The notes beneath the pieces are model-generated. The model did not search any database, was not told where the DNA came from, and was given only the letters and a program-made list of their open reading frames with translations. A stretch of 64,000 bases of DNA from a virus, in the IMG/VR virus record IMGVR_UViG_3300009181_000043, positions 35,123 to 99,122 of that record. One strand, 5' to 3'. Of the stretch, positions 35,184 to 43,060 are shown in pieces. Position 1 is the stretch's first letter. Each line of letters starts with the position of its first letter. Position numbers and translations under genes: made by a program.

Positions 35184-35750
35184 ATGGCAGCACCAACAAC
35201 CAAACAGTACCCCAAGAATTTGTTCCCCGAGTATTGGACAAATGGTCGTAAAGACATTGGTATTTATAGCTCAAACTATTCACCGGGTCGATTCTTTTCA
35301 CGGCGTGATATGAATCTTTTGGGATCAATCAATTCTGAATTATTTGGTGACATTGTTGAAAATGTTATTCAGTTGTTCAAAATTGCGTCGGCCGAGACCA
35401 AAGTTAACATTTATGGTGAGTCTAGCTCCGATACTGGCAAAACTTTTTATCCAGGTATTGATATGACTGCGTTGATTCAACGAGAGGATATAACTGGCGA
35501 TGATAATGGTGGTTTTGGTCCAGACCGAAATCAAAGTGTGGTTTATAAATTTCGTGAGCGTGATTGTATCACAACAGGATTCTTTCCCGAGATTGGCGAT
35601 GTTGTGTTGTATAATGAAAGATTCTATGAAGTTGATAATGTGATTCAAGAACAATTTTTGGGTGGCCACCCCGACAAGTCTTGGAGCTTTATTTGCAATA
35701 CTCACTATAGCAGACTAAGCAAACTAAACGTAGTGGAAAGACAATCATAA
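35184..35750 (+). CDS. Neck protein (gp14-like)
   Basis: 188 aa (T4 gp14 is 256). Characteristic pieces are VNIYGES followed by KTFYPGIDMTALI, GFGPDRNQSVVYKFRERD, then FFPEIGDVVLYNERFYEVDN and QEQFLGGHPDKSW, ending with ICNTHYSRLS. In T4 gp13 and gp14 form the neck ring that closes the packaged head. It sits 3 nt after the gp13-like gene and 3 nt before the next, so the three genes form a unit. Confidence 0.72.
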   Translation: MAAPTTKQYPKNLFPEYWTNGRKDIGIYSSNYSPGRFFSRRDMNLLGSINSELFGDIVENVIQLFKIASAETKVNIYGESSSDTGKTFYPGIDMTALIQREDITGDDNGGFGPDRNQSVVYKFRERDCITTGFFPEIGDVVLYNERFYEVDNVIQEQFLGGHPDKSWSFICNTHYSRLSKLNVVERQS

Positions 35751-35753
35751 TTT

Positions 35754-37211
35754 ATGTCATGGAAAGGTAATCCAACTTCTAAGCAGCAAGACGGATTGGG
35801 CATCAATCCTGCTCCAAATATCCGACAAGAAACTTCAAATTTGTCGGACATTCGCAGTTCTGAGGTTCAGTCACAAGATACGGGTCTTGTTATTTCTGGT
35901 CGTATACGACAACTTCCTTCGGACCATAGTACAACGATTCCTTTGGTTGGACCATACAACAAAGAATTTGCAGTTCGTAGAGACAATGATAAGACTGAGA
36001 ATTTTTCTGTTAGTCTTCTCGATGTCGATACCACCATCATCAACCACATGTCAAGCCGCCTTGATTTGAACGTCATGGATAATGGTGATTTGATCAAGGT
36101 TCCAATTTTGTATGCAAGCCCCGAGCGTTGGAATTCTGTAAAACGTGATGGTTATTTGCGAGATAATCAAGGAAAAATACTGTTGCCCGCAATACTCATA
36201 AAAAGAACCACGGTAAGTAACAACAAAGACTTGATGACGTTGAATCGATATTTGTCGTATCAAGTTGTCACCCAATTTGATGAAAAAAATAAATATGACA
36301 AGTTTAACATATTAAATTTTGGTAATCCATTCAAAAATAAACCAACCAAGCAAATTTTCAATGTTACGTTACCAGACCATGTATTGATAACATACGAATG
36401 TATGTTGTGGACGGATTATGTGGATCAGAACAACAAGTTGTTGGAAAAAATCAATTTTGGCACACATGATTATTGGGGTGTAGGTGACTTTAGATTCAGA
36501 ACCAGAATTGATGATTATACGAACACCGTTGAGTTGGGTGCTGGCGAAGATAGAAATGTAAAGACCACATTTAATTTGACGGTCAATGCATATCTTTTAC
36601 CAAAGACTCTGGATGGTGTAAAATCTACAACCTTCAAAACATTTACTGTTAGAAAAATTATTGTGAGTGACAGACTCGTCGATAGTGACCAAATGGCTAC
36701 TTTGCAAAAAAATCAAAATCCGTTGGGACCATATTCTTATTTGAAAGACGTGGGGGTTCTGTATCGGACCGGTGATGGATCGTCTGTTCCTGATCTTAAG
36801 TTGGATCCTGTTGTTGTTAAAATTCCTTTTCACCCAGCACCAAAAACCTCATCCGATTACGGCGAGAGTGGTTGGTTGGCATACGATGGTAATTACATAT
36901 ATGTTTATCACAATCATTCGGGATGGCTGCGTAAACCAATTCCAGTTTTTGACTACGATGCCGATGCAGGCCGTTATATCAGTGGATATGATTGCAACAA
37001 CCAACCTATTTACACAAATAGTGTGCGACCGATCAACACGGCGTTTCGTGTGTTTCAAAGATTTCCTGACAAGTTTTATCATCAAGTTCCATACCAATCG
37101 TCGGATTATGGCCAAGATGGTTGGATCAGCTACGACGGAAACTATTTTTACATATATTCAGTTGGAGAATGGCACAGAATACCAATTAGTCTGATTAATG
37201 AGTCGTTTTAA
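35754..37211 (+). CDS. Virion protein with two C-terminal SSDYG/YDGNY repeats
   Basis: 485 aa. The first 320 residues resemble a structural protein found next to neck genes in marine T4-like phages, possibly in the position of T4 gp15, but I cannot assign it. The C-terminus holds two copies of a module SSDYGxxGWxxYDGNYxYxY followed by W-x-R-x-PI (about residues 365-395 and 450-480). Comparable YLYVCVATNTWKR-type modules occur in many phage tail and fibre proteins and probably form small beta-structures for binding. It starts 3 nt after the gp14-like gene. Confidence 0.6.
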   Translation: MSWKGNPTSKQQDGLGINPAPNIRQETSNLSDIRSSEVQSQDTGLVISGRIRQLPSDHSTTIPLVGPYNKEFAVRRDNDKTENFSVSLLDVDTTIINHMSSRLDLNVMDNGDLIKVPILYASPERWNSVKRDGYLRDNQGKILLPAILIKRTTVSNNKDLMTLNRYLSYQVVTQFDEKNKYDKFNILNFGNPFKNKPTKQIFNVTLPDHVLITYECMLWTDYVDQNNKLLEKINFGTHDYWGVGDFRFRTRIDDYTNTVELGAGEDRNVKTTFNLTVNAYLLPKTLDGVKSTTFKTFTVRKIIVSDRLVDSDQMATLQKNQNPLGPYSYLKDVGVLYRTGDGSSVPDLKLDPVVVKIPFHPAPKTSSDYGESGWLAYDGNYIYVYHNHSGWLRKPIPVFDYDADAGRYISGYDCNNQPIYTNSVRPINTAFRVFQRFPDKFYHQVPYQSSDYGQDGWISYDGNYFYIYSVGEWHRIPISLINESF

Positions 37212-37235
37212 TTTTGTGTAAGTAAAACTAGTTTC

Positions 37236-37243
37236 TATTTATA
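37236..37243 (+). promoter_or_regulatory. Late-promoter-like TATTTATA
   Basis: Exact motif, 11 nt before the ATG at 37255. Confidence 0.5.
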
Positions 37244-37254
37244 TTGGATCAACT

Positions 37255-38631
37255 ATGATTTTTGCAGAAAACGATTTATTACTAAGTCGGCGCAGTTCAG
37301 GTTCATTTAGTGAGCAGGTCATACGACCACAAACTGCGTCGGTTTTTTCGTTTGATGAAAACCTGCGTCCATATGCAGTTCCATCAGCGTCTTTGAATGT
37401 GGGTTATGCTACCCACGCTCTGAGTGCGTCATATGCTCCTGGTAGTAGTGCCGTAAAGGATCTTGTTCTAGTTACTAACGGTACAGCAACCACGATCAAT
37501 AAAGGTCAAGTGGTCCGTGTTATTGGTAGCACTGGTAGTCCAAATGTTGTAGTTGATTTGGCTGTATCCATGATTCATATCTTGGGTACCGATATTAGAA
37601 GTGATGTTTTGGGCGTTGCGGCAGAGTCTATAGGCAGTGGGTCTGTTGGTCATGTGATGTTGAGTGGGTATTTGGATGGTATCAATACCAACACTGGTTA
37701 TAGTGACGGCGATGTTATCTATCTCAGCGCAACAATTTCTGGTTCATTCACAAACATACGCCCACACGCTCCAGTGGACGTTGTAAAAATTGGGTATGTT
37801 ACCACAGTTAATAGTACAAATGGTGCAATTTTTGTCAATCTAAAACAACCAGTTACGCTGGATGAAATCAGCAACATCAGTAGTAGTGCATCTCCAAAAA
37901 ATGGTGCATTCATGGTGTATGACTCTATTAATGGTGTTTGGGTAGACAAGAGTAGTGGATTAATATTGAGTGGTAGTTTGAGCGGTAGCAACGTTGATGC
38001 TGGCACTTTGATGGCTGGTACTGCTGTTGTTGAGGATCAACTCACAACGCTCAATGCTACTGTCAATAACGATTTGGATGTTCTTAACGACGTTATTGTT
38101 GGTAGAGATTTGCATGTTGAGCGGCAGATAATTGCTAGTGGTAGTGCCGCACCATTCAAAGTTATTAGCAAAGTTGATGGTACCGCCGTATTCTATATTA
38201 CTGGAAGTCGTATCGGTGTCAACGACAAAATGGACCCTGCGTTCAATTTTGAAATTAATGGTAGCTTTGCTGCGACCACAAAGTCATTCGTTATTGATCA
38301 CCAAGAGTTGCCCGGAAAACGTTTGGTTCACGCAACTTTAGAAGGTCCAGAACATGCTGTATTTGTGCGTGGTCGAAGCAATAATATGGTGATTGAATTC
38401 CCAGACTATTGGACGTGGTTGATTGATGAAAACACAGTTACTGTACATCTTACCGCAATTGGATCTCCCGATACCTATTATGTGGAAAAAGTTGAGGGTA
38501 ACAAAGCTTATATTGCTGTAGATCGTAAGACCAGCTTTTTCAAAAAGATGTTTACACAACCAAAAGTAGATTTCTACTATATGGTTAACGCCGAGCGTAA
38601 GGACGTAGATAAGCTACAAACTATAATTTAA
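37255..38631 (+). CDS. Tail fibre/appendage protein
   Basis: 458 aa, rich in Ser, Gly, Val, Thr and Asn. The middle has repeated short beta-like segments ending with GSSSA-type spacers, as in fibres. The C-terminal domain (KSFVIDHQELPGKRLVHATL, then EGPEHAVFVRGR and a TVHLTAIG segment) is the kind of beta-rich tip that precedes or replaces intramolecular chaperones in phage fibres. No catalytic S74 Ser-Lys pair is evident. It likely forms a trimeric head or tail fibre. The host receptor cannot be inferred. Confidence 0.7.
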   Translation: MIFAENDLLLSRRSSGSFSEQVIRPQTASVFSFDENLRPYAVPSASLNVGYATHALSASYAPGSSAVKDLVLVTNGTATTINKGQVVRVIGSTGSPNVVVDLAVSMIHILGTDIRSDVLGVAAESIGSGSVGHVMLSGYLDGINTNTGYSDGDVIYLSATISGSFTNIRPHAPVDVVKIGYVTTVNSTNGAIFVNLKQPVTLDEISNISSSASPKNGAFMVYDSINGVWVDKSSGLILSGSLSGSNVDAGTLMAGTAVVEDQLTTLNATVNNDLDVLNDVIVGRDLHVERQIIASGSAAPFKVISKVDGTAVFYITGSRIGVNDKMDPAFNFEINGSFAATTKSFVIDHQELPGKRLVHATLEGPEHAVFVRGRSNNMVIEFPDYWTWLIDENTVTVHLTAIGSPDTYYVEKVEGNKAYIAVDRKTSFFKKMFTQPKVDFYYMVNAERKDVDKLQTII

Positions 38632-38633
38632 TA

Positions 38634-38659
38634 AAAAAAGAGCCAGTGCAAATCTGGCT
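38634..38659 (-). terminator. Hairpin oriented as a minus-strand terminator
   Basis: AGCCAG (38641-38646) pairs with CTGGCT (38654-38659). On the minus strand it is followed by seven T. No minus-strand gene lies nearby, so it could stop antisense transcription. On the plus strand there is no T run. Confidence 0.4.
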
Positions 38660-38660
38660 G

Positions 38661-38668
38661 TATTTATA
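38661..38668 (+). promoter_or_regulatory. Late-promoter-like TATTTATA
   Basis: Exact motif, 4 nt before the ATG at 38673; no Shine-Dalgarno. It fixes the start of that gene. Confidence 0.6.
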
Positions 38669-38672
38669 TCAT

Positions 38673-38954
38673 ATGAGCGACAACGTTATAAAATTCACAG
38701 AACTGGAAATGCAAGACATTGCAAAGCTTCAAGCAAACTATCAACAAAAGATTTTTGAGCTTGGACAACTAGAACTTGCAAAGGTGGAACTTGAGCAGCA
38801 ACAATCTGATTTGACAGACAGCCGCAACAAGCTGTTTGAGGAGTGGAAGCGAATTCAAGCACAAGAAAATTCATTGCTCAAGCAGCTTAGTGATAAGTAT
38901 GGTGATGGCACTCTCAGTCTGAAAGATGGAACTTTTAAGCCTATTGCGAAATAA
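38673..38954 (+). CDS. Small coiled-coil protein, 93 aa
   Basis: The start at 38673 (MSDNVIKFTE) is chosen because a late-type motif ends 4 nt before it; an upstream in-frame ATG at 38646 would read through the hairpin and the motif. The protein is almost entirely a charged heptad-rich helix (about residues 15-70), suggesting a coiled coil, then a short polar tail. Function unknown. Confidence 0.65.
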   Translation: MSDNVIKFTELEMQDIAKLQANYQQKIFELGQLELAKVELEQQQSDLTDSRNKLFEEWKRIQAQENSLLKQLSDKYGDGTLSLKDGTFKPIAK

Positions 38955-38960
38955 TTCACA

Positions 38961-38968
38961 TATTTATA
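38961..38968 (+). promoter_or_regulatory. Late-promoter-like TATTTATA before a GTG start
   Basis: Exact motif ending 4 nt before the GTG at 38973. The ATG at 38971 would be followed at once by TGA. Confidence 0.6.
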
Positions 38969-38972
38969 TTAT

Positions 38973-39185
38973 GTGAAAGTTAGGCTACAACAATACAACG
39001 AGTCAGTTTATTACGAATCTCTGTTTGTCGATCCTGGGTTGGATGGCATCAGAGATTTTTTTGCTTGGTTTGCCAAAAATTATCAGACTGGCAAAATAAA
39101 ATTAGATATAAGTGTGGGTCTAAGCATAAAATATCTTGACATACCGGCTAAACAAAGTATAAGCTACGCCAGTGCTTGGTTGTAG
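38973..39185 (+). CDS. Unknown small protein with GTG start, 70 aa
   Basis: MKVRLQQYNESVYYESLFVD is followed by a short alpha/beta-like sequence without known motifs. GTG at 38973 is used because the overlapping ATG at 38971 is followed directly by TGA, and because the late motif has its usual 4-nt spacing to the GTG. Function unknown. Confidence 0.55.
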   Translation: MKVRLQQYNESVYYESLFVDPGLDGIRDFFAWFAKNYQTGKIKLDISVGLSIKYLDIPAKQSISYASAWL

Positions 39186-39194
39186 TGCTTGGTT
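39171..39194 (+). repeat. 11-bp direct repeat across a stop codon
   Basis: AGTGCTTGGTT at 39171-39181 and 39184-39194. The stop TAG lies between and within the copies, and short AGCTTAGT repeats follow. Confidence 0.75.
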
Positions 39195-39243
39195 AAGCTT
39201 AGTAGCTTAGTAGCTCAGTGAGTAGTTCAATTACTAACCTGAT

Positions 39244-39561
39244 ATGAGTCAAAGAAAACCAAGAAGAAAGAGCAGGAAGAAGCAAACCAAGCAGGAACAG
39301 GCCCTGGTTATAGAAACCCATCTTAAGCAGCTTATACCTATATTTTTCAGAAGTCTTACAGATGCCAGTGGATACTGCTACAATCCAGCAGGTAAAACTC
39401 CAAAGATACTGATAGAAAAGAATCTACTACCCCGTAGAATGTTGAATGTGGTAATTGAAGAAGTGACGCACGCTTTCTTTTATGATCTACCAGAATACAA
39501 GGTAAGAAAATTCAGTGCTCAATTAGGCCGAGTTATCTACAGTCTATTTCTCAAGAAGTGA
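39244..39561 (+). CDS. Small basic protein, 105 aa
   Basis: The first 20 residues are extremely basic (RKPRRKSRKK). A helical body follows, with VVIEEVTHAFFYDLP and VRKFSAQLGRVIY. It may bind nucleic acid through the tail, but no family is recognised. It lies 58 nt after the preceding gene, in a region of short repeats, and has no late-type motif directly upstream. Confidence 0.55.
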   Translation: MSQRKPRRKSRKKQTKQEQALVIETHLKQLIPIFFRSLTDASGYCYNPAGKTPKILIEKNLLPRRMLNVVIEEVTHAFFYDLPEYKVRKFSAQLGRVIYSLFLKK

Positions 39562-39562
39562 A

Positions 39563-39570
39563 TATTTATT
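39563..39570 (+). promoter_or_regulatory. Late-promoter-like TATTTATT
   Basis: One-base variant, 4 nt before the ATG at 39575. Confidence 0.55.
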
Positions 39571-39574
39571 AGAA

Positions 39575-40738
39575 ATGATACAAAGCAAGTATAAAATTTA
39601 CCTAGACATGGATGGTGTAATTGTGGACTGGGTAAAACAATTTGAAAACTATAGCGGTGGCATGTCACCAGAAGCATATGTATCGTCGCATGGTGGTGAG
39701 AATCGTTATGAACTGGTACATCAAAACAGCCCAGCATTTTATGCTACGGCACCATGGATGCGTGATGGCAGAGTGTTGTACCACTTTGTGTCACAATTCC
39801 CCACAGAAATTTTGAGTCACTCAACCGATCTGGAAAGTACCGATGGTAAGAAACAATGGTTAGAATCAAATGGTATCAAGCTAAAAACTAATCTGGTTCC
39901 CAACAGAGACGACAAAACTAAATTTGCTGGACCAGATGCTATCATGATCGACGACCGGCCGGACGTAATTGATAATTTCACAAAAGCGGGTGGTCAAGGA
40001 ATTTTGCATATCAACGCAACAGATACTATCAATAAACTCAAAGAAATTTTGGGCGTCAAAGAACAGCACAGAATCTACAACAGTATTTTGAATCCCGAAA
40101 TTTTTGAGGGTGAGATTCTGAAACCAGAAGTACATGATATGTTGCTAAAGGTAGCAACTGAGTTCTACAAGAACACAGAATTGACAGCACCAATTGAAGA
40201 CATATACTTTCTGGGTAGCAGTGCTGGATACAACTGGACTCCAACAAGTGACATGGATTTGCATGTTTTGATCGATTTCAAGTTGGTTGATCCAAATAAA
40301 GAGTTGGTAAAAAAGTTGGTGGATGGATATAAAAATAAATGGAATGAAGACCATGATATTCATTATAATGAACATCCGGTTGAAGTGTATATTCAAGATG
40401 TTGATGACGTAAATCGTAGTCAAGCGGTGTATAGTGTGCTCAACAACCACTGGGTCAAGAAACCACAACATGAAAATATTCAGATTGATAAACCAGCAAT
40501 TAAAACCAAATACAAACAACTTGTTCAACAAATTGACAACACAATTACCAGTAAAAATTTGAATGATCTCAAAGATACAGTTAAACGCTTATACAACATG
40601 CGTGAGGCTGGTTTGAGCACAGGTGGTGAATACAGTACCGAGAATATTGTGTTCAAATTATTGAGATCCAGTGGATATATCAGTAAATTAAGAGCCAACA
40701 TAAATTATTTAACTGATACCGATCTTAATAAAGTATAA
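39575..40738 (+). CDS. HAD phosphatase fused to Pol-beta nucleotidyltransferase
   Basis: 387 aa, two domains. Residues 1-165 are a HAD hydrolase with DMDGVIVDW (D11, D13) and IDDRPD (about 124), close to 5'(3')-nucleotidase-type HADs. From about residue 185 there is a minimal nucleotidyltransferase: GSSAGYNWTPTSDMDLHV (G214, S215, D226, D228) and a later acidic strand VEVYIQDVDD. The fusion pairs end dephosphorylation or nucleotide hydrolysis with nucleotidyl transfer. Three Pol-beta-type enzymes are now visible in the window (30328, 31767 and this one). Late expression is expected from the motif 4 nt upstream. Confidence 0.75.
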   Translation: MIQSKYKIYLDMDGVIVDWVKQFENYSGGMSPEAYVSSHGGENRYELVHQNSPAFYATAPWMRDGRVLYHFVSQFPTEILSHSTDLESTDGKKQWLESNGIKLKTNLVPNRDDKTKFAGPDAIMIDDRPDVIDNFTKAGGQGILHINATDTINKLKEILGVKEQHRIYNSILNPEIFEGEILKPEVHDMLLKVATEFYKNTELTAPIEDIYFLGSSAGYNWTPTSDMDLHVLIDFKLVDPNKELVKKLVDGYKNKWNEDHDIHYNEHPVEVYIQDVDDVNRSQAVYSVLNNHWVKKPQHENIQIDKPAIKTKYKQLVQQIDNTITSKNLNDLKDTVKRLYNMREAGLSTGGEYSTENIVFKLLRSSGYISKLRANINYLTDTDLNKV

Positions 40739-40767
40739 AAAAAGTAACAAAAGACAATTGACACTCA

Positions 40768-40775
40768 TATTTATA
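40768..40775 (+). promoter_or_regulatory. Late-promoter-like TATTTATA with leader and Shine-Dalgarno
   Basis: Exact motif 24 nt before the ATG at 40800. AAAGGA (40786-40791) serves as ribosome-binding site in the leader. Confidence 0.55.
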
Positions 40776-40799
40776 TCTAGGACATAAAGGAAAAATACT

Positions 40800-41291
40800 A
40801 TGGCAGAACTACTAAATCCATCAGAAATCTTCTACACGGCTTTTGAGCCAAAGGTACAAAACCGTTTCATTTTATATTGTGACGGTATTCCATCATTCAT
40901 CATCAAGAAAGCATCTCGCCCAAAGCTGACTCAAGCAGCCAAGGAACTTGATCATATCAACATCAGAACCTTTTACAAGGGTAAGAGTATCTGGGGCACA
41001 ATTTCACTGGAACTATACGATCCAATCGTTCCATCCGGAGCACAAGCAGTTATGGAGTGGGTACGTCTTCACCACGAATCTGTAACGGGTCGTGACGGTT
41101 ACCAAGACTTCTACAAAAAGGATTTGACCATCAATGTATTGGGTCCAGTAGGCGATAAGGTTGAGGAATGGACTCTCAAGGGTTCCTTCATCACCGAAGC
41201 AACATTCAATGATTTGGACTGGAGCAACGACGGTGAAGCCATGAAAATTAATCTGACCGTTCAGCCGGATTATTGCATCCTTCAATATTAA
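40800..41291 (+). CDS. Tail tube protein (gp19-like)
   Basis: 163 aa, the same length as T4 gp19. The N-terminal NRFILYCDGIPSFIIKKASR, the middle strand TFYKGKSIWGTISLELYDPI, and the C-terminal WTLKGSFITEATFNDLDWSN followed by MKINLTVQPDYCILQY match T4-type tube proteins. It forms the hexameric rings inside the sheath. A leader with AAAGGA upstream and a terminator downstream indicate strong, isolated expression. Confidence 0.93.
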   Translation: MAELLNPSEIFYTAFEPKVQNRFILYCDGIPSFIIKKASRPKLTQAAKELDHINIRTFYKGKSIWGTISLELYDPIVPSGAQAVMEWVRLHHESVTGRDGYQDFYKKDLTINVLGPVGDKVEEWTLKGSFITEATFNDLDWSNDGEAMKINLTVQPDYCILQY

Positions 41292-41313
41292 GTATTCACC
41301 CACATATGTCCTC

Positions 41314-41346
41314 AAACCTCTGCATAATACGCAGAGGTTTTTTATT
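41314..41346 (+). terminator. Rho-independent terminator after tail tube
   Basis: Perfect 10-bp stem (41314-41323 with 41331-41340), 7-nt loop, then T run. Confidence 0.92.
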
Positions 41347-41401
41347 TACACCCGCACTTGTCAAAAATTTGCGAAAGTGGTGATACATCACAAATTAAAA
41401 C

Positions 41402-41409
41402 TATTTATA
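41402..41409 (+). promoter_or_regulatory. Late-promoter-like TATTTATA
   Basis: Exact motif, 4 nt before the ATG at 41414; no Shine-Dalgarno. Confidence 0.6.
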
Positions 41410-41413
41410 TGGT

Positions 41414-42211
41414 ATGAATAATAAAGTAACAGTTCTTTTGCCGGGCGGATTCAAACCACCTCATGCTGGTCATTTGGGCCTAGCCAACAAATTTGCTAGT
41501 CGAGCCGATGTCGAACAGGTGATTGTAATGGTTGGTCCGAGCGAACGAGATGGCGTCAACCGACAACAAAGCATTGCCATCTGGAATCTGTTGCCAACAA
41601 ACCCCAAAGTAAAAATCGTGCCTGTCAACGATGACAGTCCAATGAATGCAGCATTTGGGTATGTGTTTAATTTACCCAAGGACAGCACCGAGACTGTGGC
41701 GTTGGGAGCCAGTGCTAAAAGTGCTGAAGATGCCAAGCGAAGCAAGATATTTTCAGCTGCTGTGCAACGCTACAAAACCAAACCAACCAAAGATGGTGTT
41801 ACTGCACCCACTGGTGTTAATGTAATTGAAATGACGGATGATGCTCCCAGCAACTATGTGGGAAGAATTGATGGTAAAAATGGTCAAAGTATCAGTGCTA
41901 GTACGTTGCGTCAAGACCTGGGTAATGGTGATTTTAAGAATTTTCAAACAAACTATCCCGGTATCAAAACTGGTGTGGTCAAGAGTATCTACGGAATTTT
42001 AACAAAAAAGAAACCATCTATGGACGAATCAAAAAAATCAAAATACAAAGAAATTGTTAAACAAATGATCCAAGAAGATCAAAGTGAGTTTATAAATGCA
42101 CTGGTAGGCCCAGACAAAGACTTTCAGACTGCTCTTGATAAAATCAACAAACGTGCCACGCTCTTGACAAAAACAGCACAAGATGCGGCAAGCAAGACAA
42201 TTCCGAAATAA
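41414..42211 (+). CDS. NMN adenylyltransferase/cytidylyltransferase-like protein
   Basis: 265 aa. The nucleotidyltransferase alpha/beta phosphodiesterase signature GGFKPPHAGH (11-20, HxGH) and the later SISASTLR (about 159-166) identify this fold, which includes NadR/NadM NMN adenylyltransferases and cytidylyltransferases. NAD synthesis or salvage is the common role in large phages; the exact substrate cannot be read from sequence. The C-terminal 65 residues are a charged helical extension. It is read from a late-type motif after the tube terminator. Confidence 0.72.
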   Translation: MNNKVTVLLPGGFKPPHAGHLGLANKFASRADVEQVIVMVGPSERDGVNRQQSIAIWNLLPTNPKVKIVPVNDDSPMNAAFGYVFNLPKDSTETVALGASAKSAEDAKRSKIFSAAVQRYKTKPTKDGVTAPTGVNVIEMTDDAPSNYVGRIDGKNGQSISASTLRQDLGNGDFKNFQTNYPGIKTGVVKSIYGILTKKKPSMDESKKSKYKEIVKQMIQEDQSEFINALVGPDKDFQTALDKINKRATLLTKTAQDAASKTIPK

Positions 42212-42253
42212 AACAATCCAAAAGTTGGTGGGTGAGTCTATATATGTTATATT

Positions 42254-43060
42254 ATGAGTGACGAAATTGTTCTACAACGCACAGCGGCAGTACCAAAGGC
42301 ATCAACGTTTCCTACTGAGATAATCGATCTTCCAAGTAAAGGTCATTTTTATCCGGCCGGAAGCCCTCTTAGCAGTGGCAGAATCGAACTTAAGTTGATG
42401 ACAGCCAAAGAGGAAGATATTCTTATTAGTCCAAATCTTCTCAAGAAGGGATTGGCTATCGACAAGTTGTTGGAATCACTGATTATTGATAAAAATATTA
42501 AAATTGGTGATTTGTTGCTGGGCGACAAGAACGCATTGATTTTTGCTGTGCGTCGTTTGGCGTATGGTGACGCATATGGACCAGTAGAAATTCAGTGCCC
42601 CAAGTGTACTGCCAAGTCCAAGGAAACTATTGATTTATCACAACTTAAAGAAAAGGAGTTTGATGAAACTCAGTATGAACCCGGCACCAATGTATTTGAA
42701 TTTGTTTTGCCCACAAATAAGGCAACTGTGCAGTTCAAGTTGCTCACTGACGCCGACGAAAAGATTATTGAAAAGGATAATGCTGCATTGGGCAAACTCA
42801 ACAAAGTATCATCCAGTGAAATCACAACTCGTCTAAAGCGACAGATTTTGAGTGTCAATGGTGAAACGGATCCTGTAAAAGTCAAAGGTTTTGTTGACAA
42901 TATGCCAAGTCGTGACAGTCTTGCTCTGCGTCAGCATATTCGCAGCATCACACCAGACATTGATGCCAACTTTAATTTTACCTGTGCCGACTGTGGTCAA
43001 GAAGAAAAGGTAGGTGTACCAATGACGGTACAGTTCTTTTGGCCTGACGCTGGAGTATAA
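42254..43060 (+). CDS. T4 baseplate/tail-assembly family protein (gp26-like)
   Basis: 268 aa. Typical pieces are FPTEIIDLPSKGHFYPAGSP, then LMTAKEEDILISPNLLKKG and FAVRRLAYGDAYG. A zinc ribbon is formed by CPKC (about 115) and CADC (about 244). In other T4-like phages this family is called baseplate hub subunit gp26 or T4 baseplate protein. It precedes the tape measure gene, the place of tail assembly chaperones in other tailed phages. Its last 12 codons overlap a conserved-looking frame (to 43265) that lacks a start, with a TTTTGGC slip candidate at 43037-43043. Confidence 0.6.
   Translation: MSDEIVLQRTAAVPKASTFPTEIIDLPSKGHFYPAGSPLSSGRIELKLMTAKEEDILISPNLLKKGLAIDKLLESLIIDKNIKIGDLLLGDKNALIFAVRRLAYGDAYGPVEIQCPKCTAKSKETIDLSQLKEKEFDETQYEPGTNVFEFVLPTNKATVQFKLLTDADEKIIEKDNAALGKLNKVSSSEITTRLKRQILSVNGETDPVKVKGFVDNMPSRDSLALRQHIRSITPDIDANFNFTCADCGQEEKVGVPMTVQFFWPDAGV

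Noticed and set aside
39195-39243. AGCTTAGTAGCTTAGTAGCTC stretch as a possible operator
   Set aside because: Looks like slippage repeats continuing from 39171-39194; no conserved copy at other genes was noticed.
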